Assembly (NCBI GenBank): GCA_035934555.1
Contig: DASYXT010000040.1
Span: 62,001 to 126,000 of the forward strand
DNA: 64,000 nt
From: DASYXT01 sp035934555
GTDB lineage: Bacteria; Verrucomicrobiota; Verrucomicrobiia; Limisphaerales; UBA8199
Direction: 5' to 3'
Positions 15,619-24,833 of the stretch are shown piece by piece (within the stretch, counting starts at the first letter, position 1; each line of letters starts with the position of its first letter). The position numbers and the translations under genes are program-made. Under the pieces are notes generated by a model that saw nothing but the letters and a program-made list of their open reading frames with translations, searched no databases and had not been told where the DNA came from.

Positions 15619-17247
15619 TCAATGATTTAACTTCCCCGTAATGCGCTCCAGTTTTGCTGACGCGGCGATCAACCGGCCGTGGACCAGCAGGCGCAACCCT
15701 TTGCCACGGCCATACCGGCTTCCGGTCCTATCGTAAAGGATCGTCAAGCGGTGGCGGTGATAATCCACGTTATCCAGGCAAAAGTAATCCCAGGTACCAT
15801 CAGGAACCAGTGGGTTGACCCCCACAGTGCCGGTCGCATTCGGGCGCAACCCGACCAGGCCGGTGATGACCAAATCGCAGTAGGTCGAATGGTTGTAGTC
15901 TTTCCCGCGCTCGGGGATTTCTGAGCCGCGTTGCTGAAGCAAAGTGCGGGCAATCCATGTGCCATTGCGCGGATCCAGGTCTTCGTCAATCCAGGACACC
16001 ACACGGCCGTCGTCGCGCTTCAAGTGCTGCGATTTCGCATAGATTTTGAGCAGATTGAAATAGTCGCGCTTGCTCACGACATCCTGCTGATAATTGTTCA
16101 GCAGATTGGCCATCGCGGTGAGCGTTACCGCTGTGGCGTAGGGCCAGCTTGGGCCGTTCCATTGGCACTCGTGGTCGCGGTAACTAACTGTAAAACGCGG
16201 ACTGCGTTGCTCCGCTGTTGTCAAGCCATAAGGCGCAAAAAAGCCCTGCCGATCCATAACTTCTTTCCATGCCACCGATTTGCTTGCGTCCGGCAGGTTG
16301 AAATACCAGGGCGTGTATCCAAGGAGCTCACGCACATCTGCCACCTCGGTTCTGTTGCGAGGAGTGACCTCGAAAAACTGCGCATCCTTGTTCCAGAGTT
16401 TCTCCTGGACCAATCGTTTCAGGGCCGCGGCTTTGTTGCGGTATTGTTTGGCAAGGCCAGGCTGGCCGACGAGGTCGGCAATGTTCGCAATCGCCAGCGC
16501 ATCGCCGTACATATAGCTGTTGATGGTAGGCCGCTCGCCGCTGCCGCTGATGGACATCTCCATGCCGTCCCGATCGTCGCTCTGCCAAAACAAGCCGTCG
16601 GGGCCAAGGTGACCGTTCTCCCAGCCTTCGTAATTCGTCACCAAATCCGGCAGGAGTTGCTTGAGCAGACTGGCGTCACCGTTCACCAGGTAACGCGCCC
16701 ATACGGCATCTGCGAGCCAAGTGCTGTACAGTTGGGGATTGCCACCTTTATGAAACCAGAAAACGGAGTAATCGTTCAAAAACCTTGGGTCCGCCAGCCA
16801 GCGCCCTTCATAAAAGTGGTGGCCCGCTGCGCAATTAATCGAATTGTCTTTTCCAGCCCACGGCACTGACGGAAGGAATTCTGTGACGACGAATCCCCCG
16901 GGTGTTTGTTCGATATGCTTCCGGTACGTCCACCACCGGAAGTAGTACGTGGTTTCAATGTCCTTGTCTGGGCAGTCAAACAGGGGGATGTTGCCTTTGA
17001 GAAAATCCCAACTTGTACTATTCCTTATGTAACCGGGATAAAGCTCGTAGTCGTTCGCGTTGAAGGAATCGATGTAATGCCTGTAGGTTTCGCTTTTCAA
17101 AACGGATTCCGGGTGCTGGTCTGGAGAGGCGCTCAGATCGGCGGCTGGAGACTGGTGGGTACAAATTGCCAATGCGCACCCGCTCACGAAAAGTGCGACC
17201 CGTGCGGGTCCAAGATTTGGAACGCGGATTTGTTGTGCCGTTTTCAA
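15619..17247 (-). CDS. Secreted glycoside hydrolase, GH63 / MGH1-like
   Basis: A 542-residue protein with a signal peptide (VALFVSGCALAICTHQSPAAD). The (alpha/alpha)6 domain shows ETTYYFRWWTYRKHIEQ, NDYSVFWFHKGGNPQLYS, DGMEMSISGSGERPTINSYM and ECQWNGPSWPYATAV, which match the catalytic domain of GH63-like enzymes including mannosylglycerate hydrolase. The family removes alpha-linked glucose or mannose; the exact substrate is open. The start is TTG at 17247, backed by AATCTGAGGAG just in front of it, so the unusual start is preferred. Its neighbour is a serine hydrolase, which may form an operon with it. Confidence 0.83.
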   Translation of the reverse strand: MKTAQQIRVPNLGPARVALFVSGCALAICTHQSPAADLSASPDQHPESVLKSETYRHYIDSFNANDYELYPGYIRNSTSWDFLKGNIPLFDCPDKDIETTYYFRWWTYRKHIEQTPGGFVVTEFLPSVPWAGKDNSINCAAGHHFYEGRWLADPRFLNDYSVFWFHKGGNPQLYSTWLADAVWARYLVNGDASLLKQLLPDLVTNYEGWENGHLGPDGLFWQSDDRDGMEMSISGSGERPTINSYMYGDALAIANIADLVGQPGLAKQYRNKAAALKRLVQEKLWNKDAQFFEVTPRNRTEVADVRELLGYTPWYFNLPDASKSVAWKEVMDRQGFFAPYGLTTAEQRSPRFTVSYRDHECQWNGPSWPYATAVTLTAMANLLNNYQQDVVSKRDYFNLLKIYAKSQHLKRDDGRVVSWIDEDLDPRNGTWIARTLLQQRGSEIPERGKDYNHSTYCDLVITGLVGLRPNATGTVGVNPLVPDGTWDYFCLDNVDYHRHRLTILYDRTGSRYGRGKGLRLLVHGRLIAASAKLERITGKLNH

Positions 17248-17576
17248 CGCTCCTCAGATTAGGAAGTTCTCAATTTAGCGCCAATAGAAAGGCATCAAAG
17301 GATTGCATGGGTAGAATTCCCCAGGCCCAAACCGGAAACAAAGCACCAGCCACGAGCTTCTAACAGTCTCCAGTACAAACGTCGCTTTGCGAAACCGTGG
17401 AAAATTGTGCGTAGAGCATTGCTGCGGACTAAAGTCTGACTAAAGCTAAAGTCCGCGCTCCGGGGCTAGTTGGCGCCGCGAGGTTGCCTGGCGCGCATCC
17501 AAAGCCCTGGGGCGGCGGGTATGCAATTATGCAGGAACCGGTTCCATTTCAGGCCGCAGATTACCGACCTCGATTG
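17248..17576. other. Intergenic region with a degenerate repeat
   Basis: No gene is seen in these 329 bases. The stretch 17421-17461 holds a shortened copy of the family A repeat (see next entry); the rest shows no clear element. Confidence 0.5.
17421..17461. repeat. Degenerate copy of inverted-repeat element family A
   Basis: The segment begins GCTGCGGACTAAAG and ends AGTCCGCGCTCC, matching the right end of the elements at 32184-32301 and 39993-40099. Here GCGGACT and AGTCCGC form a short palindrome with about 19 bases between. Only the right-hand part remains. Confidence 0.7.
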
Positions 17577-17897
17577 TTAGTGGAAAAAGGTCGGAAACCA
17601 GCGGGGCAGGAAGAAATAGGCGGCATAACCGCTGCCGGCCGGGAGCACGGTGCCCAAGAACAGTTTGAGCCGGCTCCAGCGGCTGAGGCCGGGCTGGGCC
17701 GCAACCGTCGAGTTCTGTGGTGCACCCAACGAAAAGGCAATGCAGTGCACAAAACCGGCAATGTTCTTGAAGAAGATCCGGAACAGCACCAGTCCAACCA
17801 GCACACCGACGGTAATCGAAATGTACATGAGTCTTGAGCCGCCCTGGGCCCAGTGCAGCGCGTGGGTGAGTTGTTCTTTAATCGTTACGGAGTTCAT
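17577..17897 (-). CDS. Small membrane protein of unknown function
   Basis: A protein of 106 residues from the ATG at 17897 (MNSVTIKEQLTHALHWAQGG). It has one clear membrane segment at about residues 22-45 (LMYISITVGVLVGLVLFRIF), a second around residues 44-60, and a third near the C-terminus (LFLGTVLPAGSGYAAYFFL). No known domain was recognised. A longer start at 17942 is open but adds a proline-rich, unlikely N-terminus. The gene is isolated between a repeat-bearing gap and a 410-base gap. Confidence 0.6.
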   Translation of the reverse strand: MNSVTIKEQLTHALHWAQGGSRLMYISITVGVLVGLVLFRIFFKNIAGFVHCIAFSLGAPQNSTVAAQPGLSRWSRLKLFLGTVLPAGSGYAAYFFLPRWFPTFFH

Positions 17898-18307
17898 GGC
17901 TTTTGGGAAACTCAGGCGCGGTACGTATGGCGGCAAACGCAATTCTGAAGAACCTTTGCTCCTTTTCTTTCATACTGCCAATCCGTCTCAATATGGTACA
18001 ACGAGCCTGATCTTTGTTAATCAGTCACGGCTGGAACAGAGCAGGACCTGTGCCATCGGTTGGCGGCGAATCAGCGAAAACTGTAGGCCAATAACCAGAG
18101 ACAGGCATGCAGGAATACTAAAACGGGCGGGCCTAGAAGCATGATTTTTTTGGCAGAGACTGAAGGCACCAGCAGGAGGGGGGATGTCGCAAGGCCGCAG
18201 AACCAACCCGCAATGGCAGAGTACGCTCAGTGGAGTCTTGATTTTGCAATTACAACGGCCGCACGGGGCGAGGTAGGTTCAGTTGAAGATGTCAGCGAAC
18301 GGCCGCG
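17898..18307. other. Intergenic region, nothing recognised
   Basis: About 410 bases between two minus-strand genes. It is lower in GC than the genes around it. No gene, tRNA, terminator or clear repeat was recognised; a promoter for the small membrane protein probably lies here. Confidence 0.45.
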
Positions 18308-19900
18308 CTACATCTCCTCAGCCGATTTGGCGAGGCGGCGGCGGATTTCTTCGCGATTGCGCGCGTCGTAGAATTCCACCGGGTTGTAATCGTCGGTGAG
18401 GACGCGGCCATGATTGGGGGAAGGTGTGACGAGGTCGGCCAGGCCGGCATCGGTGTCGTGCAACGCATGCGGATGAACGCGCGACAGATCGGGCTTATGG
18501 ACAAAGACAGGATTCGGGTGATCGGTCGCGGCGAAGAAAATGCCGCCGTTGCCGCTGTCATGAACGCGCACGCCGGGGAAAACCGCTTTCAGGGTCTTAT
18601 AGATTGACGCGGTGAAGTAGTCCCGATCGGGTTCCAAGTCACCAAAGGAATTGATGACCAGAGTGCCGCCCGGACGCAACACACGGCGCATCGAAGCGAA
18701 GGCCTGACGGGTGAGCAAATGGGAGGGGGAGGAATCGCCCAAAAACGCATCCAGCACGACTGCGTCATATTGTTTGCGGCAACGGTTCAGGTAATGACGT
18801 CCATCATCGATCGTGATGTGCAATTTCGCCGGGTCGAGGTCGAAGAACTTCTGCGCGACGGGCACGACGGCGGGGTTGATCTCGACGACATCCACCCGGG
18901 CGCCCTGGCGGGCAAAGTCCATCGGCACAATGCCCATGCCCAAACCGATACACAGCACGTCGTGAATATTGGTCGTATAAGCCCGGGCCAGGTCAGCCAG
19001 GAGGTAGGTAAACGCCGACTCGCTGGATTTTGTGCTGGTATCGTAGGTGTTTTGATAAAGGTTATCATTCAGGTAATACCGGCTGGGGCTGTCGCGCGCA
19101 TCGAGGACCTGGAGCTGGCCGAAGTGGGAGTTGCCGTGGAACAGCTCGACGACATAGGTGTAATGGCGATTGCGCTCGTGGCGCAGTGATAGAATCAACA
19201 GGGCGAAGAGGGCAACGAGCGCGAGGAGCGGCACGGCGGGCTTGCGGGCGAAGAACCCGAAATACCCGATGCATACCAGCACAAGGGCGCCGGCGGTCGC
19301 GAACATGGTGAACGAATTGGGGAGCAGCGGCACGGCGACATAGCCGATGAGCATGGTGCCGGCGAAACTGCCCAGGGTACTGACGGAGGTGAGCCGGCCA
19401 ACATTGCCGCCGACACCGGCTACCGAGGAAGTGATCACGCGGACGAGGAACGGGCCGGTCATGGCGAGCAAGGCCAGCGGCAGGAAAAAGAGAATGCTCG
19501 AGGCGAGCAGCGAGCCGACAGCCAGGTTGAAATCCAGGCACCAGTAGGCAATCGGTTCACAAAACCGAACGGTAAGCGCGAGGTAAAGGGCTGCGGCCAA
19601 GACCGCCCAGTAAAGCCTGGCGAGGTGTTGCGAGCGGTCGGCGAGCTTGCCGCCGGCGTAATAGCCGCAGGCCAACGCCACCAGCGTCACCGCGATTTGC
19701 GCGGTCCAGACAAAGTGAGACAGCCCGACGAACGGGGAAAGCATCTTGGCGCCGAGAATTTCGACAACCATGATCGCCGCGCCGGTGATCGCCGCCGTTA
19801 CATATAAATACCGCCGTAGGGCAAGGGAGAGCTTTGGCTCGCTGCTTGCGGGCGCCGCAACCGGGACCGGGCTGGCCGGGGCTGCCAGTTTATTTTTCAC
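18308..19900 (-). CDS. Fused membrane / spermidine-synthase-like protein
   Basis: A 530-residue protein. The N-terminal 220 or so residues have seven or eight membrane segments, starting with RRYLYVTAAITGAAIMVVEI and continuing through FVWTAQIAVTLVALACGYYA. The C-terminal half is a Rossmann methyltransferase-fold domain of the polyamine synthase type: VLCIGLGMGIVPMDFARQ, VDVVEINPAVVPVAQKFFD, YDAVVLDAFLGDSSPSHLLT. Such fused proteins are widespread and mostly uncharacterised; SpeE activity is not proven. It stands alone on the minus strand, and a second protein of the same kind is encoded at 29549-32065 in this window. Confidence 0.85.
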   Translation of the reverse strand: MKNKLAAPASPVPVAAPASSEPKLSLALRRYLYVTAAITGAAIMVVEILGAKMLSPFVGLSHFVWTAQIAVTLVALACGYYAGGKLADRSQHLARLYWAVLAAALYLALTVRFCEPIAYWCLDFNLAVGSLLASSILFFLPLALLAMTGPFLVRVITSSVAGVGGNVGRLTSVSTLGSFAGTMLIGYVAVPLLPNSFTMFATAGALVLVCIGYFGFFARKPAVPLLALVALFALLILSLRHERNRHYTYVVELFHGNSHFGQLQVLDARDSPSRYYLNDNLYQNTYDTSTKSSESAFTYLLADLARAYTTNIHDVLCIGLGMGIVPMDFARQGARVDVVEINPAVVPVAQKFFDLDPAKLHITIDDGRHYLNRCRKQYDAVVLDAFLGDSSPSHLLTRQAFASMRRVLRPGGTLVINSFGDLEPDRDYFTASIYKTLKAVFPGVRVHDSGNGGIFFAATDHPNPVFVHKPDLSRVHPHALHDTDAGLADLVTPSPNHGRVLTDDYNPVEFYDARNREEIRRRLAKSAEEM

Positions 19901-20010
19901 CCCAGTTTAATACGCGAGGGGCGCGGCGCGGGCAATCTTTTCCGGGGAGCACAAAGAGGGACCGAAGTTGGCTGACAGGATTAAACGCAAAGGCGCCAAG
20001 CGCGCACCGG

Positions 20011-20079
20011 GGAGCGTGTTTTGAGCAGATGGCGTGCAGCGTAAACAGCGTTAAGCGTGAAGCGTGACGAACACGCTCC
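20011..20079. repeat. Short inverted repeat, GGAGCGTGTT arms
   Basis: GGAGCGTGTT (20011-20020) and its perfect reverse complement (20070-20079) enclose about 49 bases rich in GCGTTAAGCGTGAAGCG. It lies between two minus-strand genes. It resembles the other short elements in this window in form but not in sequence. Confidence 0.6.
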
Positions 20080-20105
20080 ACGCTCTTACGCTTTAGACTC
20101 TAGGC

Positions 20106-20513
20106 TTACTGCGGAGGAGCCGGAGGCGGGGTGTTTTGGCCCGCGCCGTTGTCGGGCGTCGTATTGTTCAGATTGGTGTCAGTGCTCGCCGGCGGAATGG
20201 GGTTCTGCGGCGGAGTGTTTTGATTCCCGAGACCCGAGCTGCTGCCGCCCGGAGTTGTCCCGGCGCCGGCACCATTGTTCTCATTGGGATTAACCTGGGA
20301 CCCGCTGGTGTTCGAGCTCGGATTACTGAGCTGCGAGCTGTTAGTGGATTCCTGCGAGGATCCCTGATTCTCCATCGAGCTACCGCTGCCGGTGTCGCTC
20401 GGGTTGGTATAGCTTTGATTGTCGCTGGTTCCGCCCTGTGAGCTCTTGGACGAGCAAGCTGTAACTGCCGCCAGAAGACCCGCGAGCGCCGTGATTGCCA
20501 TGATTTTCTTCAT
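20106..20513 (-). CDS. Low-complexity lipoprotein
   Basis: A protein of 135 residues. The start is the third of three ATG codons (20513); AAAGGAGT lies 8 bases ahead of it (measured from GGAG), so 20513 or 20516 is best supported. Residues 1-20 are a lipoprotein signal peptide (MKKIMAITALAGLLAAVTAC) with a lipobox ending in cysteine. The mature part is almost entirely Ser, Asn, Gln, Gly, Pro and Thr with no hydrophobic core, as in disordered surface spacers. It ends PPPAPPQ. No function can be assigned. The gene stands alone. Confidence 0.75.
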   Translation of the reverse strand: MKKIMAITALAGLLAAVTACSSKSSQGGTSDNQSYTNPSDTGSGSSMENQGSSQESTNSSQLSNPSSNTSGSQVNPNENNGAGAGTTPGGSSSGLGNQNTPPQNPIPPASTDTNLNNTTPDNGAGQNTPPPAPPQ

Positions 20514-20641
20514 CATCATTACTCCTTTCATGAGTTGCATCAAACTTCCTCCGTCCTGGAATGGGCTCAAATTGGGCGTTCACCCAATCACGCGCGGAAT
20601 ATTGCCCCCCGTGGACCAAGGTTTTTCCCGATCCTCGCGGC

Positions 20642-21808
20642 TCAAAGCGCCTGGCGCAGCACCCCGGCAAGTTCCTCTGCTTCGAGGGTGATAGGATTGC
20701 CTTTCATGCTGCTGGTGCGCACGGACTGCGGCACAATCTCGGAGATGTCGTGCGAGGTGATGCCATAGCTCGATAGCGGCGGGATGTGGAGGTCTCTCAC
20801 CAAATCGTGCAGCCAGGAGATGAGCTCGCCGAACCCCGCTCCCGGCGCGCCGGTAAGCAGTCGCGCCAACTCCTGATAGCGTCCCAGCGCTGGATTCTGC
20901 GGTTGCCGTAATTGCAGGGCCCGGATATTTGCGGCGACAATGTGCGGCAGCAGGATGGCACAGAGTGCGCCATGCGGAGCGGCAAAGCGGCCACCCAGCG
21001 GCCCTGCAAGTCCGTGGACCGCGCCCAAGCCGGCGTTGGCGAGCGCCAACCCGCCCAGCAGGCTTGCCAGCGCCATGTCCTGACGGGCGGCAGGGTCCTG
21101 CCCGTCTGCGCAGGCGCGCGGCAAGGATCTCGCCACACGCCCCAGGCCTTCGCGGCAAAAACCGTCTGTCAATGCATTGGCGCGCGAGCTGACGAAGGGT
21201 TCGATGAGCTGCGTTAGCGCGTCCAGACCTGTTCGCGCGGTGATGTCCGGCGGCAAGTCGTAGGTCAATTCCGGATCCACAAGGGCCAGCCGTGGCAGCA
21301 TTAACGAGCTGCGCAAGCTCACCTTCAAACGGTGCGAAGGGGAGCCCAGCACGGCATTGCGGGTCACTTCGGAGCCGGTCCCCGCGGTGGTCGGCACTGC
21401 CAGAAACGGCACGGAAGGATGCAGCAGCGGCTTGCCGCGGCCAATAATCTCGAGGTAATCAAGCAGGTCACCGGGATTGGCGAGCATCGCGGCGATGGCT
21501 TTGCCGGCGTCCAGCGCGCTGCCGCCCCCGAAACCGATTACAACTTCGCAGCGTTCGGTGCGAGCCAGCGCCACGCCTTCATTGACCGCTTCCAAGGTGG
21601 GTTCACCGGTGACTGAGAACACGACGGCTTCGATGCTATCGTGCTGAAGGAGCTTGAGCACGCGTTCGGTTCTGAGGCTCGAACGACCCGTGACCAGGAG
21701 GGCGCGCCGGCCAAACTGGCTCACGGCGTGGCCAAGGTGCCGCGCCGCGCCCGCGCCGAACACGATGCGCGTCGCGGTCGCGAATTCAAATTCACCAACC
21801 CCGGTCAT
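20642..21808 (-). CDS. Iron-containing alcohol dehydrogenase / maleylacetate reductase-like
   Basis: A 388-residue group III (Fe-ADH) dehydrogenase. The dinucleotide site is VVIGFGGGSALDAGKAIAAM, the nicotinamide region is VPTTAGTGSEVTRNAVL, and metal ligands fit the aspartate in TGLDALTQLIEPFVS and histidines in AVHGLAGPLG and APHGALCAILLPH. The family covers butanol/lactaldehyde-type dehydrogenases and maleylacetate reductase; the substrate is not readable from sequence. It is the second gene of a pair: its start overlaps the end of the LsrG-like gene by 17 bases, which implies co-translation. Confidence 0.87.
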   Translation of the reverse strand: MTGVGEFEFATATRIVFGAGAARHLGHAVSQFGRRALLVTGRSSLRTERVLKLLQHDSIEAVVFSVTGEPTLEAVNEGVALARTERCEVVIGFGGGSALDAGKAIAAMLANPGDLLDYLEIIGRGKPLLHPSVPFLAVPTTAGTGSEVTRNAVLGSPSHRLKVSLRSSLMLPRLALVDPELTYDLPPDITARTGLDALTQLIEPFVSSRANALTDGFCREGLGRVARSLPRACADGQDPAARQDMALASLLGGLALANAGLGAVHGLAGPLGGRFAAPHGALCAILLPHIVAANIRALQLRQPQNPALGRYQELARLLTGAPGAGFGELISWLHDLVRDLHIPPLSSYGITSHDISEIVPQSVRTSSMKGNPITLEAEELAGVLRQAL

Positions 21809-22097
21809 CGGGGAAGAGGTTGTTGAATTTCACACTGGTGCGCGGTTGAGCCATCATCGGCGCGACGGTATCGCGCCAGGTTGCATAATGAGCCGTCTGT
21901 TTGTGGGCGGCCGGGGCATCGGTGGTCCGATAAACCTCGACGAACAGGAAGCGAGTCGGATCGTCCGGTTGTTGGAGAATATCGAAGCGCGCGATGCCGG
22001 GTTCCTTAAGACTGGCATGTGCGTTGGCCAGAGTGGCGGCTTTGAACGCCTCGATGGCTTCAGGCTTCACTTGGACTTGAACGTGTACAACGAGCAT
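21792..22097 (-). CDS. Antibiotic biosynthesis monooxygenase-fold protein, LsrG-like
   Basis: A 101-residue ABM-domain protein from the ATG at 22097 (MLVVHVQVQVKPEAIEAFKA); an in-frame start at 22118 adds seven residues. The middle, PGIARFDILQQPDDPTRFLF and AHKQTAHYATWRDTV, closely resembles LsrG, which isomerises phospho-AI-2, and also YgiN-type quinol monooxygenases. No other lsr gene is nearby, so an AI-2 role is doubtful. It overlaps the downstream dehydrogenase gene, and the two probably act on the same small molecule. Confidence 0.82.
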   Translation of the reverse strand: MLVVHVQVQVKPEAIEAFKAATLANAHASLKEPGIARFDILQQPDDPTRFLFVEVYRTTDAPAAHKQTAHYATWRDTVAPMMAQPRTSVKFNNLFPDDRGW

Positions 22098-22172
22098 AGA
22101 ACGCGGCCCTGAATTCACCAGCGACCATCCTGGCTGTCAACGATCAAGGAGGAGCCGGATTGGTCTGCTCAA

Positions 22173-22796
22173 CTACTGAGCCTTGGCGCTCGTGGTGGTC
22201 GGCGGCTTATACAATCCGGCTTTAATGAACGGTTCGAGGTAGGCGCCGTAGCCCGCTTTCTCCATGTCCTCAACTGGAATGAACTTTAACGACGCGGAAT
22301 TAATGCAATAGCGCAAATGGGACGGGCCGGGGCCATCCTCGAACACGTGGCCCAGGTGGGAATCCGCCATCTTCGAGCGCACCTCGTTGCGGTCCATGCC
22401 GTGAGAGAGGTCCTCGCGTTGAACGAGCTCATCCTGGGCCAGCGGCTTGCTGAAACTGGGCCAGCCGCAGCCGGAATCAAATTTATCGAGTGAGCTGAAC
22501 AGCGGTTGTCCCGAGACCACGTCAACGTAAATGCCGGCCTTGTGGTTGTCCCAGTATGGATTGCGAAACGGCGGCTCGGTGCCGGCATTTTGCGTCACGT
22601 CATACTGTATCGGGGTGAGACTCTTCTTCAACTGATCGGGGCTGGGTTTGTGAAATGGGGTCATAAGCGAGTTGGTCGAGGTGGCAACAGCGAGAGCTTG
22701 TCGGGGTTCTGTTTGGGACTGAGCGCGCGAACAACCCGCAAGGCTCAGAACCAACACAAGCATTGCTGCCAAACGCGCAAATGTTTTGGCTACCAT
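22173..22796 (-). CDS. msrB: Peptide-methionine (R)-S-oxide reductase, lipoprotein form
   Basis: A 207-residue protein with a lipoprotein signal (AAMLVLVLSLAGCSRAQ) and an MsrB domain. The domain shows QYDVTQNAGTEPPFRNPYWD, FDSGCGWPSFSKPL, DSHLGHVFEDGPGPSHLRYC and INSASLKFIPVE; the catalytic cysteine is in RYCINSAS. The two CxxC zinc pairs of many MsrB enzymes are missing. It repairs oxidised methionines, here outside the cytoplasm and anchored to a membrane. It is monocistronic as far as can be seen, with a 75-base gap to the next gene. Confidence 0.93.
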   Translation of the reverse strand: MVAKTFARLAAMLVLVLSLAGCSRAQSQTEPRQALAVATSTNSLMTPFHKPSPDQLKKSLTPIQYDVTQNAGTEPPFRNPYWDNHKAGIYVDVVSGQPLFSSLDKFDSGCGWPSFSKPLAQDELVQREDLSHGMDRNEVRSKMADSHLGHVFEDGPGPSHLRYCINSASLKFIPVEDMEKAGYGAYLEPFIKAGLYKPPTTTSAKAQ

Positions 22797-23087
22797 GTTG
22801 CATCATAGCACAAAGGGGAGAGATTGCATGGCGCAAGCAAGAGTTTGACCGGATCACCCCTGCGGCCTATGGGATTTTGAGCCGGACCAGTTGCCCGGCC
22901 CGGTGTTCGGTTTGATTTTCGGTTGCTTGTCGGGATCGGTGGCGTAGAGTTTGAGGCACAAGCAGTTCTCAGCCTTCAACACTATGAAACGAATACTGGC
23001 TTATGTCGGCTTGGCCAGCAAGGTCGAGCGGTTGCTGGCAAGCAAGCCTGTCGCAGTCCTCACGCAGAACCAAGCCGCCGAGTAAGA

Positions 23088-24794
23088 TTGAGATTACCTC
23101 GCAACATCTACGGCGTCGTTTTTTGCGCGTTTCTGGTGGCGCCCCCCGCCGCCATCGGCGCATTGCTCGAGTCGAACCTCTTTCCCGCCGACAACCCCTG
23201 GAACCAGAACATTTCTCAAGCGCCGGTCGCTACCAACTCGGCAGCCGTTATCGGCAGCATCATCTCCACCTATGGCAATGGGCGTTTCCATCCGGACTTT
23301 GGACAGGACACCCAGTCGGCTAACCCGCTGTATGGCATCCCCTACAATGTGGCTCACGGCAACTCAGCGCCGCACATTCGGGTGGTCATCGATGCCTACG
23401 CATCCGAAAGCGACATCGAGGATGCCCCGGTTCCCGCCAATGCCGTCCTTGAGGGCGACATGCAGAATGGGCCCACCGCCGGCCTCGCCAACCGGGGCGA
23501 TTCTCATCTCCTGGTCTGGGATGAGGACAACAACGTCGCATACGAATTTTATCACGCCTCCCGCCCTGCGGAGAACCCCGACGGCATGTGGCATGCCGAC
23601 AGCGAGGCCGTGTGGGACATGAAGACCAACACGTTCCGCACGCTGGGCTTGACCTCGGCGGATGCTGCCGGACTACCGATCCTGCCCGGCTTGGCCCGGC
23701 CGGATGAGGCGCTACCGGTGGCGCAGGGAGGTCAGGGCCTGATTCCCCATGCTCTGCGGTTCACGCTCCCGAACGCGGTGATTCTGAATAACTACCTGTA
23801 CCCGGCTTCGCATACGGCTAATCCCGGCAATACCAACCCGGCTTACCAGCCGCCGATGGGCGCGCGATTCCGTCTAAAAGCCAGCGTCGATATCTCCTCG
23901 CTCAACCCCCAGTCGCGGGTGGTCGCCCAGGCCTTAAAGGACTACGGCCTGATAGTGGCAGACAATGGATCGAGTTTCTTCCTGAGCGGCGCCAGCTACT
24001 GCGTGGACTCCAACAACCAGTTTTCGCTCACGTGGAATGACAACGATATCCAGGATTCAGTCCATGGGCTCAAGAGCATTCTGTTCACCAATTTTGAAAT
24101 GGTGGATCTTAGCCCCAGAGTCACAGCCGTGAGCCCGACCCAAGCGGTCGCGGGCACGTCGATCACGATTACCGGGCTGAATTACTCCGGGGCCGCGGGC
24201 CGGTTGACGGTGTGGTTCGGCTCCAACCAGGTGCCGGCAACCGTCATCGATGATTCTCATCTCACGGCGGGCGCACCGGCGGGTGCCGGCACGGTGAACG
24301 TTCTGGTCCAATCCGGCAACGCTAACGGGAACTTCTCGGCCAATTACACCCGCCCCATCTGGGGGTATGGGTTGTCGCAGGTTTCCCCCGTTGCGCGTTT
24401 CACCTTTCAGTCGCAACTCGACGCCTTCCACGCGTGGCTTGCGTCCTATGGGCTTCCTTCCGATGGCAGTGCGGATTACCTGGACTCCGACGGCGACGGC
24501 ATGAACAACTGGCAGGAATACATAGCAGGAACGATTCCGACCAACGCGAGCTCGGTTTTCAAGATAGTCGGCGGGCAGGTGATTTCCGGCGCAGGCTTCA
24601 TCGTCCGCTGGTTGAGCGCTTCCAATCGGCTGTACGATGTCAGCCGCGCGTCGAATCTGTCCGCGGGTGCGAGTGCTTTTGTGCCCCTGCCAGGCGGAAC
24701 AAACCTGCTGACGACCCCACCGCAGAACACCTGGACTGACTCGGTGCTTCGCGCCGCCGGGCCTTCCTTCTACCGCATACGCGTCCATCAGTGA
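23088..24794 (+). CDS. Secreted protein with IPT/TIG domain and a Verrucomicrobia-type C-terminus
   Basis: From the TTG at 23088 the protein (568 residues) begins with a signal peptide, LRLPRNIYGVVFCAFLVAPP; the frame stays open upstream to 22923, but that stretch has no export signal and looks non-coding, so the start is uncertain. The N-terminal half is a secreted domain of unknown fold (SNLFPADNPWNQNI, NVAYEFYHAS). An IPT/TIG domain follows (VTAVSPTQAVAGTSITITGL), then the calcium-binding-like motif DYLDSDGDGMNNWQEYIAG and a terminal beta region ending YRIRVHQ. The DSDGDG motif is a common tail module in Verrucomicrobia. Function is unknown. Confidence 0.75.
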   Translation: MRLPRNIYGVVFCAFLVAPPAAIGALLESNLFPADNPWNQNISQAPVATNSAAVIGSIISTYGNGRFHPDFGQDTQSANPLYGIPYNVAHGNSAPHIRVVIDAYASESDIEDAPVPANAVLEGDMQNGPTAGLANRGDSHLLVWDEDNNVAYEFYHASRPAENPDGMWHADSEAVWDMKTNTFRTLGLTSADAAGLPILPGLARPDEALPVAQGGQGLIPHALRFTLPNAVILNNYLYPASHTANPGNTNPAYQPPMGARFRLKASVDISSLNPQSRVVAQALKDYGLIVADNGSSFFLSGASYCVDSNNQFSLTWNDNDIQDSVHGLKSILFTNFEMVDLSPRVTAVSPTQAVAGTSITITGLNYSGAAGRLTVWFGSNQVPATVIDDSHLTAGAPAGAGTVNVLVQSGNANGNFSANYTRPIWGYGLSQVSPVARFTFQSQLDAFHAWLASYGLPSDGSADYLDSDGDGMNNWQEYIAGTIPTNASSVFKIVGGQVISGAGFIVRWLSASNRLYDVSRASNLSAGASAFVPLPGGTNLLTTPPQNTWTDSVLRAAGPSFYRIRVHQ

Positions 24795-24833
24795 GACGCC
24801 AGAGAGTACTGGAAAGGTTCTCCCCTACCCTCT

